In this document: positions 15,680 to 24,697 of the stretch, piece after piece
How positions within the stretch are numbered: the stretch's first letter is position 1
Layout of the letters: each line of letters opens with the position of its first letter
Origin: Paenibacillus aurantius
Lineage (GTDB): Bacteria; Bacillota; Bacilli; Paenibacillales; NBRC-103111
DNA length: 64,000 nucleotides
Direction: 5' to 3'
Assembly (NCBI RefSeq): GCF_032268605.1
Contig: NZ_CP130318.1
Coordinates: forward strand, 4,159,913-4,223,912
The notes under the pieces: generated by a model
Told to the model about the DNA's origin: nothing
Database searches by the model: none
Seen by the model: the letters and a program-made list of their open reading frames with translations, nothing else
Translations under genes and position numbers: made by a program

Positions 15680-17569
15680 TTAATTCACTACGTTATTTAA
15701 AAGAGTTTTCACATCTTTCACCAAATACATATATTTAAAGCCACCATCAATTTTATATCCTGTTATCGGTTTTAAACCTAATTCCTCTAATTTCCGAATT
15801 GAAATTTTCAGATTAGATAAATATTCATTCTTTATTCCATTTTTTGATATATATGTTTCTTGGAATCTTTGAATAGACATCTTATTGAAGACTTTAAAAG
15901 GAAATTTCCCATGGTTTGTAGCTTCTAAAATCCCAATCTTCACCCAAAAATTCACACAATGCTCCTTCACACTAAACATGCGTGCAACTTCTACAGTTCG
16001 TAAGTCTTCGCCTTGAATCTCAATGATTTTCTGTCTAAAAAAATCCTTGACATCCATTTTATTAAACATTAATGCATTTAAGCCAATCCCTGTCCCAATT
16101 GCACATGGTAGAAGTTCTTCATTAACAATCATTTCAACAAGCCTTCCGGAGGAGCAAAGTTTATTCGCCTGCCCAATGTTAACCACTTTTTGAAAATTAA
16201 TCATTGAACTTTCATCTGTAACTTGATAGATCACCTTACTTTTCAAACTGTTAATTAGTTTATCAATTGAATGTTTTTCAAAATATTTCGAGTTGTAGTT
16301 GTCCTTATATGAATACTCAATATATCCATATTTTTCGATGTCATCTATCCCGAACCCTACATTCAAATATTTTTGAACTTCCTGATAACTGAGAAATTGC
16401 TGATCATTTTTATCTTTATTAGTCTTATACTCCTCAAGACTCTTTTTAATCACAATTATGGAAGTGCCTGTTGATTTTTTGGAAATTTGGCCTTTAATTT
16501 CATGATTATCTATTAACCTAATGAGTTTTTCTCTAGATGTTTTTAAATATCGCGCTGCCGGAGACCCCGTAAGAACTAACTCTTCATACATATTAACAAT
16601 GTTAGGGAAATTGGGATTGGAATAGGAGTTGAAGTTTTCTAAAAGATAATTGATAAATCCTTTCCTTAATATCACTAAATTATCGTTTCTAGAAGCAAAT
16701 AACTCAATATAAAACCGCCCAAAATCCCCCATTATATTAGTGTATTTCTTATTTGAATTAGTTACTTTTACTTTCTCTAAAAATTTATAGAATTCATTTG
16801 GCCAATCAGAAAATACTTTGATGACTTTACTTTGTAAACTTGAAAACTCTTCTAGATTGTAATTAAAACTAGAAAAATGAGAGATGTTTCTACATTCACC
16901 CAAGAACTTTGCAATGAACAAAATACTACTATTTAATGATTGAAAATTCATCTGATCTAAAACGCTTGATCTTTTATGTAAGAAATCAATTGTTTTAGTG
17001 CCACATTTTTCGAAAATCACCTCAGACAAATATAAGCATTCTTCATTTGCGGCTATTAATTTAGAATTTTTATGTTCATGTCCGCAACTACAACGAAATA
17101 TATCTGGAGACCACCAGGTAATAGGTTTTAAGCATTGTTGGCAATCATCAATAAGCATACTAGAATGCACTGGACAAGAAGTTAAATTAATTAAGCTCCA
17201 TATTTTCCTGAAGTAATTGTTTTCTTTTAAGCAATAAGAGCAAACTTTCAACTTTTTGGTACATATTGAACTTATATTTACATTAGCATCGAAGTATATA
17301 TATTCATTACCCGACTTATCAAATGGGAATATAAACATTTTTTTAAGAATTTCTTCTTCATAACATACTAAGTTTTCTAATAAACTTAAATCCTTTTTAG
17401 AAATTTCAATAGTATCAAGAAAATAACTACTTATACTCGAGTCATCATAAATGCTCAATAATTTATAGATGAACTGAGGCTGAATTTGGTTGCTTTGAGA
17501 GACTCTTATAAGAAAACTACTTATACTCTCATCAGGTTCTGGACGCGGGCGAATTAGAAATTTAGACAT
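15680..17569 (-). CDS. TniQ/TnsD-family target-selection protein (first)
   Basis: A 629-aa TniQ family protein. The N-terminus carries the signature RPRPEPDESISSFLIRVS, and a zinc-binding set follows at about 133-185: CSYC, CPVH, CQQC, CSCGHEH. The C-terminal 430 residues hold several helix-turn-helix-like segments (for example RTVEVARMFSVKEHCVNFWV), as in TnsD proteins that read an attachment site. It is nearest the putative right end and the nrdJ gene and has its own terminator, so it is the better candidate for recognising the chromosomal attachment site. Its length suits TnsD rather than short TniQ. Placement upstream of tnsA is unusual compared with Tn7. Confidence 0.88.
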   Translation of the reverse strand: MSKFLIRPRPEPDESISSFLIRVSQSNQIQPQFIYKLLSIYDDSSISSYFLDTIEISKKDLSLLENLVCYEEEILKKMFIFPFDKSGNEYIYFDANVNISSICTKKLKVCSYCLKENNYFRKIWSLINLTSCPVHSSMLIDDCQQCLKPITWWSPDIFRCSCGHEHKNSKLIAANEECLYLSEVIFEKCGTKTIDFLHKRSSVLDQMNFQSLNSSILFIAKFLGECRNISHFSSFNYNLEEFSSLQSKVIKVFSDWPNEFYKFLEKVKVTNSNKKYTNIMGDFGRFYIELFASRNDNLVILRKGFINYLLENFNSYSNPNFPNIVNMYEELVLTGSPAARYLKTSREKLIRLIDNHEIKGQISKKSTGTSIIVIKKSLEEYKTNKDKNDQQFLSYQEVQKYLNVGFGIDDIEKYGYIEYSYKDNYNSKYFEKHSIDKLINSLKSKVIYQVTDESSMINFQKVVNIGQANKLCSSGRLVEMIVNEELLPCAIGTGIGLNALMFNKMDVKDFFRQKIIEIQGEDLRTVEVARMFSVKEHCVNFWVKIGILEATNHGKFPFKVFNKMSIQRFQETYISKNGIKNEYLSNLKISIRKLEELGLKPITGYKIDGGFKYMYLVKDVKTLLNNVVN

Positions 17570-17699
17570 TTAAGAAATAACACCTTGCAATCGTTCAATT
17601 TGACATGCAAATTAACAAAAAAGGGCTAATCAATTTATTTTTAAGAATAGCCCCTACACAATATTATTTATTTGCCAAAAATCCAAAATGTATACTCAA

Positions 17700-17781
17700 G
17701 TATATTTATGCATTATCACAAATTATGATTAATTTTTATCACTAAGGTGGAAGAAATTCTCAACAAATATGACACCACACA
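17700..17781. repeat. Putative right end of Tn7-like element
   Basis: Read inward on the minus strand from 17781, the DNA starts TGTGTGG and holds three related cores, GTGTCA (17770-17775), GTGATA (17737-17742) and GTGATA (17714-17719), spaced about 33 and 23 bases. This resembles arrays of TnsB sites and the TGT...ACA termini of Tn7-like elements. The exact terminus (17779 or 17781) and a target duplication could not be fixed. Confidence 0.45.
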
Positions 17782-17784
17782 AGC

Positions 17785-17812
17785 AAAAAAAGACCCCCTA
17801 AGGGGTCTTTTT
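17785..17812 (-). terminator. nrdJ transcription terminator
   Basis: Stem AAAAAGACCCC / GGGGTCTTTTT around a short loop, starting two bases after the nrdJ TAA; symmetric A and T runs could make it work both ways. The transposon end lies just beyond it, so insertion left nrdJ and its terminator intact. Confidence 0.9.
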
Positions 17813-17814
17813 CA

Positions 17815-20421
17815 TTAGCTGCAGCGGCTGTATCCGCAGTTTGCACAGTTTTTGCAGCCTTCGGAGTTGATCAGCGAGATCGAGCCGCAGGAAGGGCAGA
17901 TATCCTTGCTTCCCGTATCCGCTGCCCCGTGGCCTTGGTGACCTGCGGCAGGAGCCGGTGCAGCCGGTTCGGTTATCTTCACGCTCAGCTCCGGAAGCGC
18001 TGTGGCTTGCGTATCGCCGGCGGCGGTAGCTTCGATGTGCGTCTCGAGTGCTTTGGCTACGGCATCCGCAATGGATTCCACCCGGTTGACGCCGAAGCCG
18101 ATCGCACCGGAGCCGCCGATGCCTTTCAGGTGCTTGATCAGCAGGTTCACCTTGTTGCCGTGGTCTCCGTAGCGGAGGAACAAGGAGCAGACGCGGCCCA
18201 GTGCTTCGGACATAGCGAAGACGTCGGAGCCGGCTTTGCCCACATTAAGGAAGATTTCGCCCGGCGTGCCGTTCAGGTCGTTGATCGTAATGTACGCCAT
18301 GCCGAACGGAGTATTCACTTTATAAGTGGCGCCGCGCAGAACCTGCGGACGGCTCTTGTATTCTTTGTCGAAGACCTGCTTCGTCGATGCGTCCACGTTT
18401 ACCGGCAGGCTCTCAGTTAGGCTGTTGATCGCGGCATCGTCGCTTTCGGACGAAGCGGCAGGAGCGGCGGCTTCCGTCTTCTTCTCTTCCTTCTTCTCGG
18501 TGGAGAGAACCTGGACGTCGCGGCTGCCGTCACGGTAGATCGTGACCCCTTTGCAGCCGAGGTCGAAGGCCAGCTCATAGAGACGCTCGGTCTCTTCTAC
18601 CGTGAAGTCGGCCGGGCAGTTGGCCGTCTTCGAGATGGAGCTGTCGACCCATCTTTGGATAGCGGCCTGCACGCGGATGTGATTCTCCGCCGACAAATCC
18701 ATGGAGGTGACGAAGTGAGCCGGAAGCTCTTCACCCGGATGCTGGTCCATCCATTCCTTTGCGATCGGCACATACTGCTTGTCGAAGCCGAGACGGCTTT
18801 GACGGAAGTATTCAAACGCGAAGTAAGGCTCGATCCCCGTCGACGTTCCGACCATCGTTCCGGTGCTTCCCGTAGGCGCCTGGGTGATGACCGTCACGTT
18901 GCGCATGCCCTTCTTCTGAACGGCGGCGCCGACTTCGGGGTACACGCTGACCATGTTCTTCATGAAGCCGGACTGCAGGAATTTATCGGCGATGAAGTGC
19001 TCGAACGAGCCCTTCTCTTCGGCGATCTCTGCCGAAGCCAGGTAGGCTTCCTTCGCCATGAACCCGTACAGCTTATCCAGGAAGTCCAGCGATTCCGGGC
19101 TGCCGTAACGGACCTCGAGCTTGATCATCAGCTCGGCAAGACCCATCGTTCCGAGGCCGATCCGGCGCTCTCCCTGCTGGTTGATGCGGTTTTCTTCGAA
19201 GTGGTAAGGCGTTTTATCGATCACGTTGTCCAGGAAGCGGGTCGAGTAGCGAACCGCACGTCCCAGCTCCTCCCAGGCCACATCGTGGTTTTCTTCGTCA
19301 TAGAATCTCGATAGGTTGACCGCCGACAGGTTGCAGACGCCCCAAGCCGGAAGTCCCTGCTCTCCGCACGGATTAGTGCAGATGATCGGGTTGAAGTACC
19401 AGGAGTTCGACATCTGGTTGTAGTATTCCATGAACACGACGCCCGGCTCGGCCGATTTCCAGGCAGACTCGATAATGGTATGCCAAACCTCGCGGGCCCG
19501 AACCGTACGGAACGGAACAACCGCTTTGCCGGCAGCCTTCCACTTCGCGAGGTCTCCGTCCCAGGTAGCGTCATAGGTTTCGTCCTTCGTATCCGGGAAA
19601 ACAAGCTCCCATTCCAAATCTTCCTTAACGGCCTTCATGAAGTCGTTGCTTACGCAAACGGACAGGTTGGCGTTGGTGATCTGGCCCATGGTCTGCTTAA
19701 CGGTAATGAAGTCCAGCAGATCCGGGTGCCAGTCGTTGATCATCAGCATGAGCGCGCCGCGGCGGCTTCCGCCCTGCTCGATGAGCCCCGTCGTGTAGCT
19801 GAACAGACCGCCCCAGGAAACGGCACCGGAGGAGGACCCGTTCACACCTTTTACCACCGCCCGGCGGGGACGAAGGGAAGACAGGTTGATGCCCACCCCG
19901 CCGCCGCGGGACATGATCTCCGTCATCTCGGACAGCGTGGCCATAATGCCGCCGCGGCTGTCATGCGGAGACGGAACGACATAGCAGTTGAAGAGCGTCA
20001 GCTCGTCGCTCGCATCGGCTCCTGCGGCAATCCGTCCGCCGGGAACGAGCTTCCAGTCCTCCAGCAGGTAACGGAACTTCTCCGTCCATTCCTTCTGCTT
20101 CTCGGGAGTAGCTTCTACGGATGCCATGGCCTTGGCCAAACGGTCCCACAGCTGCTCCGGCGTGCTCTCTTTATTTAAGGTAAGCTTCTCGATCGTCGAC
20201 TCGAACAGCTCTCCGCTGCGGAGCTTGACCGTTACGTTCTTGCCTTCCCGGCGGACGATCTCTCCTACTTCCTTAGCTGGAAATTTAGGATCATCCTTGG
20301 TCAGAACCAGAACCGTATCGCCTACTTTGGTATTGTTGGTATCCGCATCCTTCATGGCATAACGATCCAGGAATATTTTCTCGCTAAGGCCTTCCAGACG
20401 TTTCAGTTGTGCAGTTTTCAT
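17815..20421 (-). CDS. nrdJ: Class II (B12-dependent) ribonucleotide reductase
   Basis: About 868 aa. It reduces ribonucleotides to deoxyribonucleotides using adenosylcobalamin as radical source, so it works with or without oxygen. Visible family features are the GGGVGINLSSLRP substrate loop, NPCGEQGLPAWGVCNLSAVN active-site region, a radical-site QAPTGSTGT motif and the C-terminal redox/zinc tail CPSCG...CKNCANCGYSRCS. The chosen ATG (20421) follows GAGGAGGG; the frame is open 15 codons further but lacks a site there. Two NrdR boxes lie upstream. The 3' end faces the Tn7-like right end and may be its attachment site. Confidence 0.95.
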   Translation of the reverse strand: MKTAQLKRLEGLSEKIFLDRYAMKDADTNNTKVGDTVLVLTKDDPKFPAKEVGEIVRREGKNVTVKLRSGELFESTIEKLTLNKESTPEQLWDRLAKAMASVEATPEKQKEWTEKFRYLLEDWKLVPGGRIAAGADASDELTLFNCYVVPSPHDSRGGIMATLSEMTEIMSRGGGVGINLSSLRPRRAVVKGVNGSSSGAVSWGGLFSYTTGLIEQGGSRRGALMLMINDWHPDLLDFITVKQTMGQITNANLSVCVSNDFMKAVKEDLEWELVFPDTKDETYDATWDGDLAKWKAAGKAVVPFRTVRAREVWHTIIESAWKSAEPGVVFMEYYNQMSNSWYFNPIICTNPCGEQGLPAWGVCNLSAVNLSRFYDEENHDVAWEELGRAVRYSTRFLDNVIDKTPYHFEENRINQQGERRIGLGTMGLAELMIKLEVRYGSPESLDFLDKLYGFMAKEAYLASAEIAEEKGSFEHFIADKFLQSGFMKNMVSVYPEVGAAVQKKGMRNVTVITQAPTGSTGTMVGTSTGIEPYFAFEYFRQSRLGFDKQYVPIAKEWMDQHPGEELPAHFVTSMDLSAENHIRVQAAIQRWVDSSISKTANCPADFTVEETERLYELAFDLGCKGVTIYRDGSRDVQVLSTEKKEEKKTEAAAPAASSESDDAAINSLTESLPVNVDASTKQVFDKEYKSRPQVLRGATYKVNTPFGMAYITINDLNGTPGEIFLNVGKAGSDVFAMSEALGRVCSLFLRYGDHGNKVNLLIKHLKGIGGSGAIGFGVNRVESIADAVAKALETHIEATAAGDTQATALPELSVKITEPAAPAPAAGHQGHGAADTGSKDICPSCGSISLINSEGCKNCANCGYSRCS

Positions 20422-20496
20422 TGCAAGCACCCTCCTCGGATAATAGGACATCGAATAATCGTACATAATGGCAGCTGATGTATTTTATGTAGGTAT

Positions 20497-20543
20497 CACA
20501 ATATATTGTGTGCGAAAATCATAATACCACACAACATCTAGTG
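20497..20543 (-). promoter_or_regulatory. Two NrdR boxes upstream of nrdJ
   Basis: CACAATATATTGTG (20497-20510) is a perfect palindrome matching the NrdR box core, and CACAACATCTAGTG (20530-20543) is a weaker second copy 33 bases away, about three helical turns, as in known paired boxes. A minus-strand TATTAT (about 20522-20527) between them could be the -10 element, so bound NrdR would block the promoter. The rest of the 355-bp gap before the divergent aminotransferase gene shows only its ribosome binding site and promoter-like AT stretches. Confidence 0.75.
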
Positions 20544-20776
20544 CTTCGAGCGAAGAAAAGGCGAATTAGCCGAAAAATATCGGATCTTGTCTCTCTTTTC
20601 TTGTGTTTTCTCCTCCTTTCTCTCTATTTCATGAAGGCCGTATGGGGCTGAAAATGAGAGATTTTAAGAATTTGTTAACTCTCGGCCGATTTGACAAGCG
20701 TACGGCTACATGTCATTTTAAACATAAAAGCCTCTGTTAGAATCAACATATAGGTACATAAGGAGGAAAACACCAC

Positions 20777-21628
20777 ATGATCTTGTATAATGACGCCATC
20801 TTGGAGCGTAACGAAGTTGCCGTCTCTCCCGAGGACCGGGGGTATTATTTCGGAGACGGCGTGTATGAAGTATTTCGTCTGTACAACGGGCGCCTCTTCG
20901 AGCCTGAGGCCCATAAGGAGCGTCTCCTCCGCAGCGCACGCGAAATTCGGCTCTCTTTGCCCTATTCGGCCGATAAATTGACGAGACGTCTGGACGATCT
21001 CGTTCAAGCCTCCGGAGTCACCGAAGGCACGCTCTATCTGCAGATCACCCGTGGCTGCGCCCCCCGGGCTCATGGCTTCCCAGCCGAATGCACGCCTGTC
21101 CTCATGGCCTACTGCACGGAAGCGGCTCGCCCGGCAGCAGGCATGGAGAGGGGAATCACCGCCGTAACCGTTCCGGATATCCGCTGGCTGAGGTGTGACA
21201 TCAAGTCCCTGAATCTTCTGCCGAACGTTCTGGCCAAACAGGAAGCCGCGGACCGCGGGGTGAACGAAGTCGTCCTCCATCGGAACGGGACGGTCACGGA
21301 GTGCAGCGCCTCCAACCTGATGATCGTGCGCGATGGCGCCATCCGAACCCATCCCGCCAACAACTTGATCCTCCACGGCATTACCCGGAAGGTTGTCTTC
21401 CGCCTGGCGCAAGAGCTGGCTCTCCCCGTCGAAGAGGAACCGTTCTCTATCGAAGAGCTTCTCGCAGCAGAGGAAGCGTTCGTCACCGGGACGACCGTCG
21501 AGGTTACGCCTGTTATCGAAGTGGACGGACGGCGGATCGGGAACGGACGCCCCGGTCCCGTCACCCGCCTCCTCCAGGAACGCTTCGTTCAAGAAATCGC
21601 CCGTCAAACCGGCCGGCTCCCTAACTAA
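20777..21628 (+). CDS. dat: D-amino acid aminotransferase (class IV)
   Basis: A 283-aa fold-type IV PLP enzyme that interconverts D-alanine and other D-amino acids with 2-oxo acids, linked to peptidoglycan precursors. It opens with the family start MILYNDAILERNEV and DRGYYFGDGVYEV; the PLP lysine is in CDIKSLNLLPNV at about residue 143, matching K145 of the Bacillus enzyme. VTECSASNL and FVTGTTVEVTPV line the cofactor phosphate site. AAGGAGG lies ahead of the ATG. Branched-chain aminotransferase is less likely given length and the D-AAT-like start. It is transcribed divergently from nrdJ. Confidence 0.9.
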   Translation: MILYNDAILERNEVAVSPEDRGYYFGDGVYEVFRLYNGRLFEPEAHKERLLRSAREIRLSLPYSADKLTRRLDDLVQASGVTEGTLYLQITRGCAPRAHGFPAECTPVLMAYCTEAARPAAGMERGITAVTVPDIRWLRCDIKSLNLLPNVLAKQEAADRGVNEVVLHRNGTVTECSASNLMIVRDGAIRTHPANNLILHGITRKVVFRLAQELALPVEEEPFSIEELLAAEEAFVTGTTVEVTPVIEVDGRRIGNGRPGPVTRLLQERFVQEIARQTGRLPN

Positions 21629-21662
21629 AAGGCATACGAAAAGGATATCACGCATGAATAGG

Positions 21663-21713
21663 CTTAGCCTAAACACTCAGGCCTAGCCACTTAAGCCGAA
21701 ACACCCATGCCTA
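21663..21713. repeat. Short imperfect direct repeat after dat
   Basis: Two 23-24 base units, at 21663-21685 and 21690-21713, share CTTA-GCC-AAACAC-C-GCCTA in that order with few differences. They lie in the 210-bp gap between the convergent dat and lipM genes, which also holds a GC-rich AGCCCCC/GGGGGCT inverted repeat near 21786-21820 that may terminate both. Confidence 0.35.
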
Positions 21714-21838
21714 AACGTTTCAAAGACTAACCCAAGCTAAGCACAGTGTTGCCTCTTCATAACCGGTAATACCTTCCCCCTACCAGCCCCCGCCGGCCTA
21801 ATGCAGCCGCCCGGGGGCTTAAGCTTGTCCTACGAGAA

Positions 21839-22681
21839 TTATCGCCGCAAATTCCATTCGTCCGACGAATACTTCTCCCGGGCTAACCGTTCCGCCAGCT
21901 CCCGCTCATAGGGGGTGAGCTCCTCTTCCTTTAGTTCAATGCCCATCCCGGCGGCTATCCCCTTCACGAAGGCAGCCTCCACTTCCGGAAGCTCCACACG
22001 GTCTCTGCCCAAGCTCCGCTTGATGTCATTGATCGCTACCGCTTTCTGAACGAACGAAGCCATCATCCGCTCCCGGAGGGCCTCCGTGCGGAAATTCAGC
22101 AGGGAGAAGAGCTCCTGCACATCAAGATCGAGCAAAATCGAGCCGTGCTGCAGCACCACGCCCTTCTGCCTCGTTTGGGCGCTTCCGGCTACTTTGCGTC
22201 CTTCCACGACGAGCTCGTACCAAGAAGGCGAATCAAAGCAGGCCGCCGAGCCGGCGGACGCGTATTTGGTCTTCTCCTCTTCGGTAGCCAGATTAACCAT
22301 CTTGGCATCGAGGTCCAGGTTGCGGAAGCCCTGTAGCAGGCCTTCGCTCAGCACCCGGTAGGCGTCCGTCACCCCGCTTGGCAGCCCCGGGTATTTCTCC
22401 GAGACGATAATGCTGTAGGTCAGCTCCCGGTCATGCAGAACGGCCCTTCCTCCCGTCGCCCGTCGGACAAAGCCGATTCCGCGCCGGCGGACCTCCTCCC
22501 GATCCACCTCGGAGAACTTTTGAAAATAGCCGATGCTGAGACCCGCCGGCTCCCAGCCGTAGAAACGCACCGTGGGCGGTGCCGCCCCTTCGCTGTGAGC
22601 GGTGAGAATCGCTTCGTCTAACGCCATATTGTAGGCCGGGGAAGCCTTCCCCGACCGGATCCATCTCCATTGGGCCGTCAT
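21839..22681 (-). CDS. lipM: Octanoyltransferase LipM
   Basis: About 280 aa of the lipoate ligase/biotin ligase fold. It moves octanoate from acyl carrier protein to GcvH in the Bacillus type of lipoate synthesis. Motifs seen: MALDEAIL, RFYGWEPAGLSIGYFQ, RRATGGRAVLHDRELTYS, the conserved Cys in SAACFDSPSWYELVVEGRKVAGSAQ and QHGSILLD. Length and this cysteine fit LipM better than LplJ or LipL. I start at the ATG behind AAGAAGGGA; an ATG 11 codons upstream is in frame but has no site. Divergent from the helicase gene. Confidence 0.87.
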   Translation of the reverse strand: MTAQWRWIRSGKASPAYNMALDEAILTAHSEGAAPPTVRFYGWEPAGLSIGYFQKFSEVDREEVRRRGIGFVRRATGGRAVLHDRELTYSIIVSEKYPGLPSGVTDAYRVLSEGLLQGFRNLDLDAKMVNLATEEEKTKYASAGSAACFDSPSWYELVVEGRKVAGSAQTRQKGVVLQHGSILLDLDVQELFSLLNFRTEALRERMMASFVQKAVAINDIKRSLGRDRVELPEVEAAFVKGIAAGMGIELKEEELTPYERELAERLAREKYSSDEWNLRR

Positions 22682-22906
22682 GGTATCCCTTCTTTCTTGA
22701 GTCGGATGCGGCAAAGCATGAATCTTAAGTATAGCAACAATCTCTTGCTAGGGAAAGCGATTCGGGTCCAGCGTCTAAGGACGTTCTCCTTGCGGGACGG
22801 CGGGTTATGAAATGGCAGCCTTTGGTTCATACTACAAGGATAAACGGCATACCCCTTTCTTCTATTATACTCATCCACCACCCTACACCCGCAGGAGGTC
22901 TGCCCC

Positions 22907-24697
22907 ATGCAGCCAACAGATCCTATACTGGTGCGGCCCATTCATGACCGGCTGTCCATTCATTTTGACCGGAGCTGGTTACCGGAATGGAACACCCGCT
23001 CGGATAAAAACGGCCCCTGGGACGACTGGACGCTCTACCGCCTCGCGCTCGAAGCCGAGCAGTCCCGTCTGGTCGAAAGCTTCGACGAGCTGCAGTGCCT
23101 GCGCCATATTCCCCAGCTCGAACCGATGACCCATCAGATCGAGACGGCGAAGAAGGTGCTTTTCGAGATGCGCGGGCGGGCCATTCTGGCCGATGAGGTC
23201 GGACTTGGCAAAACGATCGAGGCGGGGCTGGTGCTGAAGGAATATATGATCCGCGGCTTGATCCGCAAAGTGCTTATTCTCGTTCCGGCCTCCCTGGTCC
23301 TCCAGTGGGTGAGGGAGCTCAACCAGAAGTTCGGGATTCCGGCGGCGGCGCAGAAGAAGGAATACATGTGGGCGGGCTGTGACGTGATCGTTGCGTCCAT
23401 GGATACCGCCAAGCGGGCCCCCCATCGCGATATCGTGATGAACATCGACTACGACATGCTGATTATCGACGAGGCCCATAAGCTGAAGAACAAGAAAACG
23501 AGCAACTACCAGTTCGTCAACGAGCTGCGCAAAAAATACTGCCTTCTCCTTACGGCTACACCCGTCCAGAACGACCTCGGAGAGCTCTACAACTTGATCA
23601 CCCTGCTTAAGCCCGGCCAGCTTGGAGGCCACGGAAGCTTCCAGAGCAACTTCGTAGTGGACAAAAGGGTGCCGAAAAACGAAGGCATCCTCCAGCAGGA
23701 GCTGTCGAAGGTGATGGTGCGGAACCGGCGAAGCGACGGAGGGGTGAATTTTACGAAACGGATCGTCAAGAACATCCCCCTCACCCTATCTCCGGAAGAG
23801 AAGGCCCTGTATGACGGCGTCACCGACTTCGTGAAGCATAAATACGAGGAGTCCGGACGGAACGTGCAGAGCGTCCTGTCCCTGGTCACGCTTCAGCGGG
23901 AAGTATGCTCCAGCCGGGATGCCGTGTTCCTTACGCTCGTCAACCTGTTCAAGAAAACGGCGGAGGATTCCCCCGTCCGGGCGAAGATTTGGGACCTGGT
24001 CCAGCTGATCAAGGGCATCCAGGCCAACACGAAAGCGGAGAAGGTAATGGAGCTCGTTCAGGACATCCGGGATAAGGTCATTATCTTTACGGAATACCGC
24101 GCCTCCCAGGAATACCTGCTGAAGTTTCTTAAGGATCACGGTATATCGGCCGTCCCTTACCGGGGCGGCATGAACCGAGGCAAGAAGGACTGGATGATGG
24201 ATCTCTTCCGCAGCCGGGCTCAAGTGCTCGTGGCGACGGAAGCCGGCGGGGAAGGAATCAACCTTCAGTTCTGCCACCACATGATCAACTTCGACCTTCC
24301 CTGGAACCCTATGCGGGTGGAGCAGAGGATCGGAAGGGTCCATCGCCTGGGGCAGACGCATGATGTGAAAATCTACAACCTGTCGACCCGGGGAACGATC
24401 GAAGAGCATATCCTCTCCCTCCTGCATGAGAAGATTAATATGTTCGAGATGGTGATCGGTGGGTTGGATACGATACTGGAGAAATTCGACAAGAAGAATT
24501 CCATCGAATCCTCGCTCATGAGAATGGTGCTGGAATCCGGAAGCGACGCGGAAATTCGAGAGCGGCTGGACAGCTTCGGCGAAACGCTGGCCGAGCTTCG
24601 GGAGGAAGCGGACCAGGAGACGGATTCCCCCTCCCTTCTGCATATACTGCCGGAAACGGGAACCGCCTCCGCCGGCACCAAGGGGGCCAGTCAGTGA
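22907..24697 (+). CDS. yqhH: SNF2-family DNA-dependent ATPase, YqhH-like
   Basis: A 596-aa Swi2/Snf2 ATPase. The N-terminal RecA lobe has DEVGLGKTIEAG (Walker A, ~99), DEAHKLKN (~185) and LLTATP; the C-terminal lobe has VATEAGGEGINLQFC and RIGRVHRLGQ. Such enzymes translocate on double-stranded DNA and remodel DNA-protein complexes rather than unwind DNA. It overlaps the next gene by GTGA, the same pairing as yqhH-yqhG in Bacillus subtilis. The start has CAGGAGG nine bases upstream. The precise cellular role is unknown. Confidence 0.9.
   Translation: MQPTDPILVRPIHDRLSIHFDRSWLPEWNTRSDKNGPWDDWTLYRLALEAEQSRLVESFDELQCLRHIPQLEPMTHQIETAKKVLFEMRGRAILADEVGLGKTIEAGLVLKEYMIRGLIRKVLILVPASLVLQWVRELNQKFGIPAAAQKKEYMWAGCDVIVASMDTAKRAPHRDIVMNIDYDMLIIDEAHKLKNKKTSNYQFVNELRKKYCLLLTATPVQNDLGELYNLITLLKPGQLGGHGSFQSNFVVDKRVPKNEGILQQELSKVMVRNRRSDGGVNFTKRIVKNIPLTLSPEEKALYDGVTDFVKHKYEESGRNVQSVLSLVTLQREVCSSRDAVFLTLVNLFKKTAEDSPVRAKIWDLVQLIKGIQANTKAEKVMELVQDIRDKVIIFTEYRASQEYLLKFLKDHGISAVPYRGGMNRGKKDWMMDLFRSRAQVLVATEAGGEGINLQFCHHMINFDLPWNPMRVEQRIGRVHRLGQTHDVKIYNLSTRGTIEEHILSLLHEKINMFEMVIGGLDTILEKFDKKNSIESSLMRMVLESGSDAEIRERLDSFGETLAELREEADQETDSPSLLHILPETGTASAGTKGASQ

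Larger units (their letters stand above)
8226..17781 (-). mobile_element. Tn7-like transposon (TnsABC plus two TniQ)
   Basis: The core transposition machinery of a Tn7-like element is present: TnsA endonuclease, TnsB DDE transposase, TnsC AAA+ ATPase and two different TniQ/TnsD-type target proteins, plus an XRE repressor and two unrecognised proteins. The putative right end is the ACA at 17779-17781, with TnsB-site-like GTGATA/GTGTCA repeats inside it, about 35 bp past the nrdJ stop codon. tns genes run away from that end, as in Tn7. The left boundary given here is only the first end-like repeat seen; the true left end and cargo could extend further left or beyond the window. No cas genes or CRISPR are visible. 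Confidence 0.6.

Noticed and set aside
20675-21676. 333-aa minus-strand frame opposite dat
   Set aside because: Exact antisense shadow of a clear aminotransferase gene; long antisense frames are common in this GC-rich DNA (also at 23786-24643, 47629-48462, 60729-62552).
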